A DNA stretch of 64,000 nt from Capitulum mitella (taxonomy: Eukaryota > Arthropoda > Thecostraca > Pollicipedomorpha > Pollicipedidae): contig CP099851.1 in assembly GCA_030062745.1 (NCBI GenBank), forward strand, positions 4,399,161 to 4,463,160, read 5' to 3'. Both the position numbers and the translations under genes were made by a program. The notes under the pieces are model-generated. The model made no database searches. It was given only the letters and a program-made list of their open reading frames with translations, and was not told the DNA's origin. Below are positions 12,373-24,300 of this stretch, one piece after another. The first letter of the stretch is position 1. Each line of letters begins with the position of its first letter.

Positions 12373-15300
12373 CTGAAACGACAGAACAACGCGGTGGTGG
12401 CAACGTTTAAACACGTCTCGACTGCGTTTGGACCAGTCGTACGCCTGAATCCAACGGAATACAAGTTATCCCCATGCTGTGTTGAGCCCTTGCTGACCTG
12501 GACGCGTCACTGCGTCATCTCGGAAACACCGTGTCTCGCCAGAGCAAAGCGATGCCAAGGTGACATACCATGAACACATACCGTGGCCAAACGAGGACAC
12601 CCCGGATTCCGTAAGGATCCAGGCACACATCTGGTTTTGACAAAAACAGAACACAACCTGCAGCAGCGTTACTGACGGAATATCCACGCGCAGAACTCAA
12701 GGCAGCTCGGCGACACCATTTCACAAAGGCGGTGGACTCACACACACACCAAAAAGAACGTCTGAAATCTGTCCTCTTGGCCAGGGTAGCTAACGCCAGC
12801 ATTGTCCTTTTCACGTTCGTCTAGCCTGTTTTCCTCTCAACAACATTCCCTAGATCACTTATGGCGCTAGTGTCTTACAATGCTCGTTTTTGAGCTGCCT
12901 GCACTAATGTAAAACACCAAACGTCGCAGGCTCACAAGGTGGCCGGTGTTCTGCCACTGTTCGGCGGGGCAGTCCGCTGCACGTACCGTACTCGGCCGAC
13001 GCCGGCGGCCCCGGCAGCGCGGCGGACACCGACTGCATGTTGAAGCCCGAGTACGAGCTGGACGGGTACCCTCCGCCCGGCGGCGGCGGGCCGTACCCCT
13101 CGGGAGGGCGGGCCGTACCCCTCGGGAGGGGGGCCGTACCCCTCCGGCGGCGGGCCGTAACCCTCCGGCGGTGGGCCGTAGCCTTCCGGTGGGGGGCCGT
13201 AGCCTTCAGGAGGGGGGCCGTAGCCTGGGGGCAAGGTGTGTCCGTCAGGCTTTAAAAGGCGGCCTGGATCGGGCCATGCGAACAAGACAAACACGAAGAG
13301 ACGGCGCAAGATGAGAGACAGACAAACGAACGTACGAAGCGGCGAACCAACACACAGCCGCCGAAGGTTCGCCACTGGACGGCACCTCACTCGACGGTCC
13401 AAACACCCCACCGAACGTTGTCAGTCTACGGGGCGAGTATCCGAAGACGTCTTTAGTCAGACAGCGTCTGGATGCCGGTACTGTCAGCAAAGCGCGCGAC
13501 TGCTGGACGCTACGGACGTCACGGTTACCCGCAGTCACGTGACGAACAGCACGGCAGCTTCGTGCTGACGAAGTCATCCAGAAAATCAGACGCAGTGAAC
13601 CCACATCCTGACCTCCCTCATCGGAGGCATACGACCGGGGGACGCCGGGCGTTCAGGTCAGTTCCCAGGACACCAGAGCTGGCGCGTGCGTTCAGTGCGA
13701 CGTTCCACTCACCCGGCACGGACTGGGAGCCCCAGGGCGCGGCGGCGGACGCCGGCGGCTGATACGGGTTGGACCACATGTACTGCTGCTCGTGGCGGCG
13801 CGCCATCTCTCGCTCCTGCTCCTGCATCCTCTGGAGCGCCAGCTGACGCTGGTACTGCGGACGCACACGGAACAGAGATCAGCGCATCAGACGGAACAGA
13901 GCCTACCGCGATCCGGACGTGAAACACGCTCCCGTGAAGAACATTGGCATACGAGTCCTGATCCAGGCATGGATGCAATTCCGAAAAATACAGCCCAAGG
14001 CCAACCTGTGAACATTAGCCGGCAGATTCGGTCCCACATGAAAAAAACATGCCTGCATAGTACAGCAGACTGGATCTCGGTGCCAGACCCAACAGCTGCG
14101 TCTGACGCCCGAGCAACGCCAGCGGCGCCGAGCTCCCCACCCACGGACCAGCTAGCCCGCCGACGGCCCACCTGCAGGTACTCCTGCTTCTTCTTGCGCA
14201 TGATCTCCAGCTTCTGCATCATCTGGAGCTGGCGGTGCCGCTGCGCCTCCTCCGCCTCGCGCCGCAGTCGTTCCCGGTGCTCCTCCCTGAGGGCGTCCAG
14301 GAGCGGCGCGGGCGTCCCGCACCTGGGCCAGCTGGTCCTGCAGACCTTCGTAGTGGAACTGCAGGCAGGCCGCACCGCCGGTGTCAGTCCCAAATCAGAG
14401 GAGAGACGAAAAGACACGGTTATAATAATACCAAGCAAGCTCGACAGCTATGTAGGTGCCGTATTAAGAACGCGTGACAGTGATTGTAAAATCGAACATG
14501 AATGAGGCCGTTCGTGCAGTTCAATTAACAGAAAATCTAGCATTTCTGAGCGCTGTTTAACTTCCCTTAATAGTAGTTTACCCATGCCAAACCTGTTTCA
14601 AATGCAAAATTCAACCCAGCCGTGCGTGCACAACAGCCCTCGAGGCTCCAGCCATTCGTCCCTTTTCCTCACGCCCACCCGCTGCCCCCTCGCGATAGTG
14701 GGAGAGGAGCCTCTGACCTCGCTGATCGTCCTGCAGCTGGATGTTCTGCAGCAGCTGCGAATGCATAGCCGTCACGTTCATGAACAGCGTCTGCACCGAC
14801 GAGTCGTTGGAAATGGGCGGACGGCCGCGCGACGAGTTGGACTTCATGCGATTGACGAAGATCTCCAGCTGCGAGCAGATGGTGGCAACGAACTGGTCCA
14901 GCTGCTGGTCGGACGCGCCGTTCTGGTACGTCTGAAGGCAGACACCACGTCACGTACGTCTGACAACCGACAATGAGTCATGTATGTCTGACGCGCGACA
15001 CTAAGTCATGTACGTCTGACGCCCGACACTGAGTCATGTACGTCTGACGCCCGACACTGAGTCACGTACGTCTGACGCCCGACACTGAGGCATGTACGTC
15101 TGACGCCCGACACTGAGTCATGTACGTCTGACGCCCGACACTGAGTCATGTACGTCTGACCGCTGGGAACGACGCCGCCTGAGAACAGCACACGACCAAC
15201 CGAGGTCACGTACGATTCGTAACGAGTTATCAATTCCTTTTCCTGCTCTGCCAACACGGAACCGGAACACCGGTTCAGCCAGGCGCTGCGGCGACTGGCT

Positions 15301-18300
15301 AGGTGGCTAAACCACCTGCATCAGAGCTGACTTATTCACGGTTTCATCTGCATATCTATGCACACCGACGACAAGCTGAGGGTCGCCAGCTGTCGACGCC
15401 ATGCTGTAGCACAAGTTGAAATACATTCAGCTCAATTGCAAGTTCTTTAACATGCACTCCTGCTCTCTGCGCAGCATACGGCATACGGGGCGCAGTATGC
15501 GGATACAACAACGTGAGCGGCCAAGGTGGCTGACGGCAGCGTACAAGACCACCACTCAACAGTGCCGAAACTTCGGTCACAGCTGATCGGGGACCAAACC
15601 TCACGAACGCCCGTGTCGCCACAGGACCGCGGCCTTTCCATCTGTTGCGCACTTCACCAGCCGGCCGCCGTCCACGGTCTCGCGCCGTGAGACCGACCTG
15701 GGCATCGGCTGCGGTAACCTTGGCTACCCCGCCAGACGCTGGCGCTGGCACTGTTCGCTCGCCCCGCCGCCACCGAGCGGTTCTGACGGCGGCAGTCTGA
15801 CCGCTGCCGGGCCGCACGCGGGTCGTGGCGCCTTCAAAACGGTATCGGCTAATCTTATCAGGGCCCGTGATGCGCTGGCACTGCCGGAGCTGTTCCCGGT
15901 GACACCGACCGCTAGCACGCAACCGGCATACGGTGGGCGACGCTCGAAACCGTAACGGCGTTACGGCAGGCGTTAAAACGCACGATGATCGAAACAGTCT
16001 TCCTCTAAGTCTTCTCCCCACGTGCCAATAGTTCCCATTAAATGCCGTGGACAATCGCGACTATCCCGTGAAACGAAAGCAAGACATGACCTGAATGCCA
16101 CTGAGATGCTGAAAAGTCAACGAAATTCCCGAGAAGTGGATGGCATTGATGACTGTGAATGGCAACTGAATTCGCGCATTAAACTATCAAAAAACATACC
16201 ATTAATCGAGAGCATGACGCAAGCCTCTGACAAAGGTCATCACAAAATACTATTATCACAGCATCCAGCGGGACGTCAATGCGAACAATCCTCCAAACAT
16301 CAAGCCACAAAAAGCGATGAATGGGGAAAATGAACTGATCACCAGTCGCATGCCAGTCAGTCCAACACCGGCAATGGCCATACTAGTTCTCAATGAACAA
16401 GAAAAGAACGCCCGGCACAAGTACGTGTCAAGCTACAAAGGTCCAGAGTTCCAGTCCAGCAACTCTTAGTCGAAACCAAATGTCAATTACCATCCGCAAT
16501 ACGTCCCAGTGAATACGTCCGAGTCCTATGCCACGATCTGCCGTCTTCCAAAGTACCCAATACATTTCTGCCTCAAAATCATACGCTGTTCCCGTCAGGC
16601 ACTGAATGGCAGGTCAGGTCAGGTCAGGTCAGGCGACGGGGAACAGTACTGCGGCCAACGGGCGCTTCAGCGAAGGGCCGGATGTACTTCTGCCACAGTA
16701 ATGGGGTGAATGACTGCAGCAGCCTTCGTTTGACGTGTACATCTGGAGAGGTTCGGGCAAATGATGTCGTCTGGACGACTCTTCAGGTAGTTGGCCGTGA
16801 CAAATAATGTAAGACGTATTACTGTGATCGCAATGGGGTGATCACAGCCGGCGGCTGGTGACAAAGTACCCATCTGGCATTGTTAGGGATATTCGAAGGT
16901 GATATAAGACGCACCTACGTGACGGTCTCGAGTGGACATATGTCACAGTGAGGGTCCTGGGTAAACACATGTGACAGTGACGGTCCAAGATCAACACAAA
17001 TGTGACGTGGCTGTCTTGGATGAGTATGCGATGATGACGGTTCTGGATGCACATCACCAACCAAAATGGTTTGCGGTAGACAGGTATGGGACTGTGATGG
17101 TCCCCAGCGAACATGTGTGACTGTGACGCTCTAAGATGAAAACCCCCATGACCGTGGCGCTCCCGGGGCGACAGTATAACGCCTCTGGTCTCAGACGTAC
17201 CTCGGTGACGGTCCTGGGCTGCGCCTCGGTGACGCTGGCCGCGACGGAGGCGGCCGTGGAGATGGCGGCCGCGGAAGAGGCGGCCGGCGCCGGCGCCGAG
17301 GCCGGCGGCGACTGCGGCGCCTCCTGGCGGGACTCCCAGTAGGAGCGGTTCAGGTAGCGCGCCAGCTCCGGGTCGGCCTCAGGGTCCCGCTCCGAGATCG
17401 GCTCACCCCTCTGCGGGCGGACGGCCAGCCAGCGTGACCACCGCCGACGAACGGCGGCAGACACGGGCAGCCAGACAGGTTCGCAGACACAGGGAGCCGG
17501 ACAGCCGCAGACACACGCCGCTGGCTCTTCTGTCCGCGGTGACGTCGGCAGTGGGCGGGCAGCGAGGCAGACACATCCACGCGGCCCGCGTAAAGGCGCA
17601 GACACAAACAGACAACCAGATACATGGTCTGACTGTAGCTGAGAGCATACATGGTGTCAGTTTGGGAAAACTGTTCTGTCACTATCAACAACAGAGTGCT
17701 GAGCTTTAGGTACCGTAAAACAGTCTTGATAGCTTTTCTTCCCAAAGTCCCCAAGCGATGAAAAACGGACCACAATTCGATAAGACAAAGAAACCCCGCT
17801 GCCCCCCCCCCCCCTACAGCAGGCCGGCTGGAGCGGTGATGCAGGGACGACAGCATCGGCGGGACGGTGGCGGCCTACCTTCATCGCCGACTTCAGGGAC
17901 GAGCCGGCCGTGCCGGAGCCGCCGCCGTAAGACCTCGGCGCGGAGCGCGACTTCTGCGGAGCGTCAGGCGGTTCAGATGGCGGCCGACCGGTCAGGCGGG
18001 AGGCCGACACCGCGCCCGCGAGCCGCCACGCGGAGTCACGCGCCGCAGCACGGGGTCACGCACCGCCACAAGCGGTCACAAAACGCCACACGGGGCCACA
18101 CGCCGCCACACGGGGTCACACATCGCAGCACGGGGAGCAGTGTGGGGCCAATATACACTGGGAGGATGAAACGTCGCTCACGATCTCTAGTAAAACCGGC
18201 TCTACTTCGCAAAGCGGGGAGTTTTCCCATTTCAACGGTTAGGCAACTGCGGTATAAGCCTTACATGGCAGGAGATAACTCTTCCTGTTCGTTAGAATAA

Positions 18301-21300
18301 ATACAAGCATTAGCGTACTGACAAAGTCGCGATGTAGCGACATTAGTCTCATGCATAATAGCACATCACTGATGAAAACTGATAGCTGTCTATCGTGTTA
18401 CACACACAGCGCAATCAGTAACCTGATGCCCTAGCCATCGCATCATAACGATGGCACGCCGACAGTGAGGTCGGCTCCTAAGCAGCCGTGAGGAGCGTCA
18501 ATGCGTCAATGACCCAAAGTTCTACGGCGTCCGATCCAACCGCATTGCAGCAGCAGCAGCCGGCCGTCCTGCGACGAGTCTCACCTCCTTGGCCTCGGCC
18601 TCCGACTGGGAGATGGCCAGCGCCAGGTTCAGCTCCTCCTCCTCCTTCAGCTCCTCCTCGGACTTCCTCGGCGGCGGCGCCTGCCAAGCCAGACGGGTGG
18701 TGACGCCACTGCGGCGGCGCCGTGCAGGGCATGTTTCGAATCTACCTTCCACACGACGACCCAAACGGCAATGACAGAAGAATGAAGGACGGGATGTATA
18801 TTCTGAGGACTGTAATGGACTAATGCTTCCATGAGGTACGTTTATATGAGTACCATTGATTTCTGTCCGACTTCCATCGAAGGTTTTCCACAGATCGGCC
18901 TTTACGCCGAAATGGTTATCTTAACAGTTTCACCAGCATTATGGCGTAACTGTTAAAGTTGTCCCGACAACTAAGAGGATGCAGGATTCGACGCCGAAGA
19001 CGGCAACGTTTGGAGTGTCGGTAGCTTTCCGATTGGGACCGTTTGGACTGGTCAAGTTTCCCAATTCGGACTCCTTGAACCCACAAGTGTCTCAACTCCA
19101 CGTCTTTGAACTCGAGCGTTTTTCACGTGAGACTATCTGAACCCATCAATTTCTCATCCGGGCACTGTGGCCAAATCCAGCCAGCTGGGTGTTAGGGATG
19201 TAGATATTAATTCATGCTACTGGACCCCTCTGTTATTGGGCTTCCTTGCAGCTGTATCACTCCTCCCCTTATCTGAGACCAACCAATCAGCACTGAGCAC
19301 AAAATGTTGCAAACAGACACTGAGCAGTGTCTAACTGCTCCAGGCAATACAAATAGGATGGGCATGTCTGGATGCACAAAGGATGCTAAGCTAAATGGAG
19401 AGACAGCCAATAACCAGAGGCGGCAATTCGGAGCTATGGCAGGAACAAGTCTGACCGCATGAATTTCAATCTACATCTCTGACACTTCACTGACTGAACT
19501 TGGCCATGCTGCATCCGGAACTGCCTGAACCCGTGGGTTTCTCACCTGGGACTGTTTGGAGAGGGGACTGTTGAGGTACTCGGGCGGCAGGTCCGAGTCG
19601 GAGGAAGAAGTTGACGGTTTGCTCTTGGACGACTGGCTGGAAGAAGGCCTGCAACAACAGCACGATGTGCAACATTCCACATGAAAGCAGGACGAAACGG
19701 AGCCAGTCCATCGTCTCGAAGAACGCCGCAGCCATTCGAAAATTCACAGACTGCTCCACCCTCCGCATAACATAAGGTATGCTTTCATTTTTTGCCAGTA
19801 AGGTATGCATAACCTCGAAAAAGTCTGTTCAGCAATGGCCTAACAAGTCAAACCTCATGTGAACGCATGGGTTCGGCTGACCACGAGGTCCAGCGTGAGC
19901 GTCGTTTCCACGTCAAACAAAGATTCGTCAACGCACGTTCAGCTCCAAGGTTCATCAAAACGTCAATGGACTACCGCGACAGGGAAACAAACGACACCAA
20001 CTGATCACGTGACCGGAGCTCGTGTGACGTCAGAAGACCGCCGGGTTGGCCGCCGGCGACAAAATCGGCGCTCACTTGTTGATCTGGTCGAAGCACGAGT
20101 CGCACACGCGCACCTCGCGCTCGATGCCGAACTTGGGAATGTTGGACGTCTTCGCCGAGCACTTGCCGCAAAACACCTGGCCGCAGGCTCGGCAGTGATG
20201 CTGGGAAACGCAGCTGGCGGTACCGTCACATTACACGACGGTATCGATGGTGCCAGCCGGAGGGGAGGACAAACTAATGAACCGCTGCCACGCCCTAAGA
20301 AACATCTCGCCAAAAGCACGATCGACAAAGTCCACAAAACGTAATGCAGCCCCTCACCCCCACCGTCTCCCAAGGCATACTGATATATCACCTTATCAGT
20401 ATATATCACATAGTGATATATACTGATATATCACCCTACATACTGATGTAGATATGATTTTGATATTAGCATATTGTGTGTATATATATGTATATATATA
20501 ATATAATATATATATATATATACATATATAATGCGCCCGTCATCATCTAATAATGGTCAGCCTTCATTACGTGCACGAAAACCTCCCAAGGCCAACGCGT
20601 CGGTTTTAAAACATTCTTTAAAACAAAATGTATGCAACTATATTCAGTGCTAAGACAAATATCACCCTACACAAGCCACGAAAAGCATTAAGATTTTTCT
20701 AGATGTCTGAGGCTACTTATGACGGGCAGCACCACAACTGTGCCGCCGCGACGGCAGGCCGCCGCCGGCGCGCGCGCGACGGCCGGCGACGCACCTTCCT
20801 GGTGAAGGTGGTGAAAGGGGTCGCGGCAGCGGTGGCAGACCTCGCCGTCGGCCCACTCGGGCGCCGTCTCGGCCGAGAACATGGCGTCCGACTCGCGCAG
20901 CGCCGGGAACTGGAACCCCTCGGCGCGCATCACCGTCACCGTGTCCTGCCGGGCCCGAGGCGGAGCGTCACGGCGGGGAGACACTGCGTCACGGCAGCGC
21001 CGGGAACTGGAACCCCTCGGCGCGCATCACCGTCACCGTGTCCTGCCCGGCCGGAGACGGAGCGTCACGGCGGCACTGCGTCACGGCAGCGCCGGGAACT
21101 GGAACCCCTCGGCGCGCATCACCGTCACCGTGTCCTGCCCGGGCCCGAGGCGGAGCGTCACGGCGGCACTGCGTCACGGCAGCGCCGGGAACTGGAACCC
21201 CTCGGCGCGCATCACCGTCACCGTGTCCTGCCCGGCCGGAGACGGAGCGTCACGGCGGCACTGCGTCACGGCAGCGGCGCAGGCGTCACGACAGCGGAGG

Positions 21301-24300
21301 CGGAGACGTCGTGCCGGTGATGCGCGCCGAGGGGTTCCAGTTCCCGACTCGCGCAGCGCCGGGAACTGGAACCCCTCGGCGCGCATCACCGTCACCGTGT
21401 CCTGCCCGGGCCGGAGACGGAGCGTCACGGCGGGGAGACACTGCGTCACGGCAGCGGCGCAGGCGTCACGGCGGCGGCGGCGGCGGGGATGTCGCGGAAG
21501 GGGACCGCCACAGAGGCCTGCCCGCGGCGACACAGAACTGACGGCAATGATGCACTGGACAGACGTCAGGCTACATCACACCATACAGGGGACACGGGAC
21601 TGAAAGCAATGGAACGAAGGTTGGTGTCGGACTCAAATCACACCACAGAGGCGCCACATGACTGAAAGTGACGGAACATCAGGCCCTCACCAGACTTAAG
21701 ACACACCACGGAAGCGACAAATGACTGACAGTGGCGGCTCATCGGGCTGAGGTCAGACTCCCATCACACTGCAGATGCCACCGCCCGCGCTACAGGCAAT
21801 CAACAGTGAACCACAGCGGACGACACATATTTCGCAACGCCAGTACACAGGCCGCCAGCGGCATCGCACTGCCAAGACAATCACGTACAGCCGCACCCAC
21901 AAAACGCGCACAGCACCGCTTCAGCGTCAACACAGGCCCCTCGCTGCGCCACCAGAGCATCACAGCCACCCCACGGCTCATCACGACTCCATCGCCGCCT
22001 TCACCACGCCACTGAATCTCAGCCACACACCGGGTCCACCGACGCCGGAAACACAGAGCCCTCGGCGGCCATACCGCACCGGTCAGCGGCCGGCCGGCGG
22101 CGGCGGCGGCGGCGGATAACTGACTGTACCCGCCCGGCCGGCCGAACGAAGCCCCGCGAGACAGCCGCCATCACCGGGGAGGGGGGGGGGGCGATCGAAG
22201 GCCCTGATAATGGAGGGGGAGGGGGTGCCGCGAGGTCGCCATCCTCTACGGACGGGCGGACACTGAGGGGCAATGGATCCATGCAGTGTGACCTGCTACA
22301 TCTGCTTATGACAAACGATACTTCTGCAGTCACTTCACGAAACGCAGCGCTACGCAGAACCGCAAGAATCGCAAGAAACGCAGAATACGATAAAACGCGC
22401 CAACTATCAAACCCATGAGTCAGAGGTATGTCGCAGATAACAGCATCCACAGAGAACATACAGAAATGACCACCTGGCCAGTAACACGTCTAGGATTATA
22501 CTGCATGTCTGTCTCATGGTTATGTCTAGCATAGACATCGGCATAGACAAAGCATAGCATAGCATGTCTCATGGACGAGGTTAATCAGCTATCGTTCAGG
22601 CCTATCAGGCCATCAAACCTGAGTGAACACCGCCCGTGCGGCGGTCCCTTATTGGGCCAGAGCGCTCTGCCAGAGCGCGGCCTGAGTTGTCCCAGACGCG
22701 CTCCCCCCCCCCGCCGACCCTGATCGCGGCCGAGCGGCCGGAACACGGCGCGGAGCGCAGAGAAGCGCCGGACAGGACGGCGGCGAGCCTGCGCACCTGC
22801 ACGGCCCGGTACTTGGGCGTCTGGCGGAAGGCGAACGCCCAGGTCTGCAGCAGCTCCAGCAGCTTCTCCTTGACGATGTCGGGCGCCTTCACCACCAGCT
22901 CGCGCATCTCCTGCATGAAGGCCAGCTGGCCGATCTGTCCGAGAACGACCGGGTCAGCACCTGACCATGTCAACGTGTATGGTGGGTGATTCAGCAATGC
23001 CTATCAGGCGGGCTATATATTCGTGTACTCTCTGGGTATTCTTCGACGTCCAATGACTAAAACAAAAACGTCGTGCAGATGCGTAGTTGGGCGTATACTA
23101 CCGTCCATTACCAAGTTCGCAGCAGACCGATTACTAACGTTTGTAATGTTACTGTTATGTGACATGCGTTCAAAACATTGATACGTACTGCCTATTTAGC
23201 GCCGATAAACATCCGCCCACGTTCGCACTGTGGATGTTTATCCCCGAACAAATGTGCAGCGATCGCGCTTAAGTAGATTTCCAGCCAACCAAACCATGAA
23301 GCCCACTTGGTGAAAATAAAATAACCCCACAGCTTCCATATGCCTCATCGTGCGGATCATCAGCCCCCGGTAACAAGCAAACCTGGGTAACCAGCACCTT
23401 GCTGATATGCAGCAACAGGAATGTCCGAAACGACATCATGGATGTCCATAATGGACTCCGCATTTAAAAGCACCGAGGGGGGCGGTACTTCGGCGCTCAG
23501 ACAATGCCGATGGACTCCGGTTTAACGATACAGCAGACTTGGACCAGTGTTTTTTGTTCAGAAAAAAGACCAGTGTTTTTTCTGCTGCCAGGGAGGTCCA
23601 ATGGGCTCAATAAATGACCTCAATACCTGGTCGTGGATGCGCACGCGAAATCACACAACACCACTGCAGAGCATAACGACGCCTCTAGTCACATGTCTGA
23701 CCACGTATCGCTAACACTGTCACGAGCCGACGGCGGACACGTCAGCACGTGGACACCGTCACGCGGCGGCCAACCCACCTCGTCATGGACGGGCGCTCCG
23801 CAGTTCTTCACCATGGCCTCCAGCACACAGAGCGCGAACACGGCCACGTGCGGGTTCTCGTGGTACAGCTTCTTCTTCGTGGCCAGCACGGCATACTTAG
23901 CCCTGGTCGCATCACCCCCAGGTGTCACGTTTTAGCCACATGCAAGCACTCACTCTTGCCAATAAAACCCGGAAAATTAAAGAATGACGTGCAAAAAAAA
24001 CAAATCATTCTGATAATGCTCCATAGTGATTCTAGAAACGGATTGTGAGATCCAGATCCTAAAAATCGGATACCAGATTCAAACCTGTTCCAATTTCCAT
24101 GTTTCCCAACATATCAAAGATTCAGTTTCAAATTTTACCCAACGGTCTAGCAGGATCAAATATGCAGACTTCAATTTGCGCTGAAATGATCCAAGAAATC
24201 CAAGACCTAAGATCCAAGACTGGAATCCAAGACACAAGTTTACGTTTAATATGAAAATGCTGCACATTTCTAATTACTCCACAACGCCCCTGCCCTTCCT

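Noticed and set aside
14950-15165. CRISPR-like array
   Set aside because: Units are head to tail without unique spacers, in an intron of an animal gene; this is a minisatellite.
20703-21603. Plus-strand protein with [13 protein letters not shown]-type repeats
   Set aside because: It is the antisense of the exon 5 array; the minus strand encodes Hrs.
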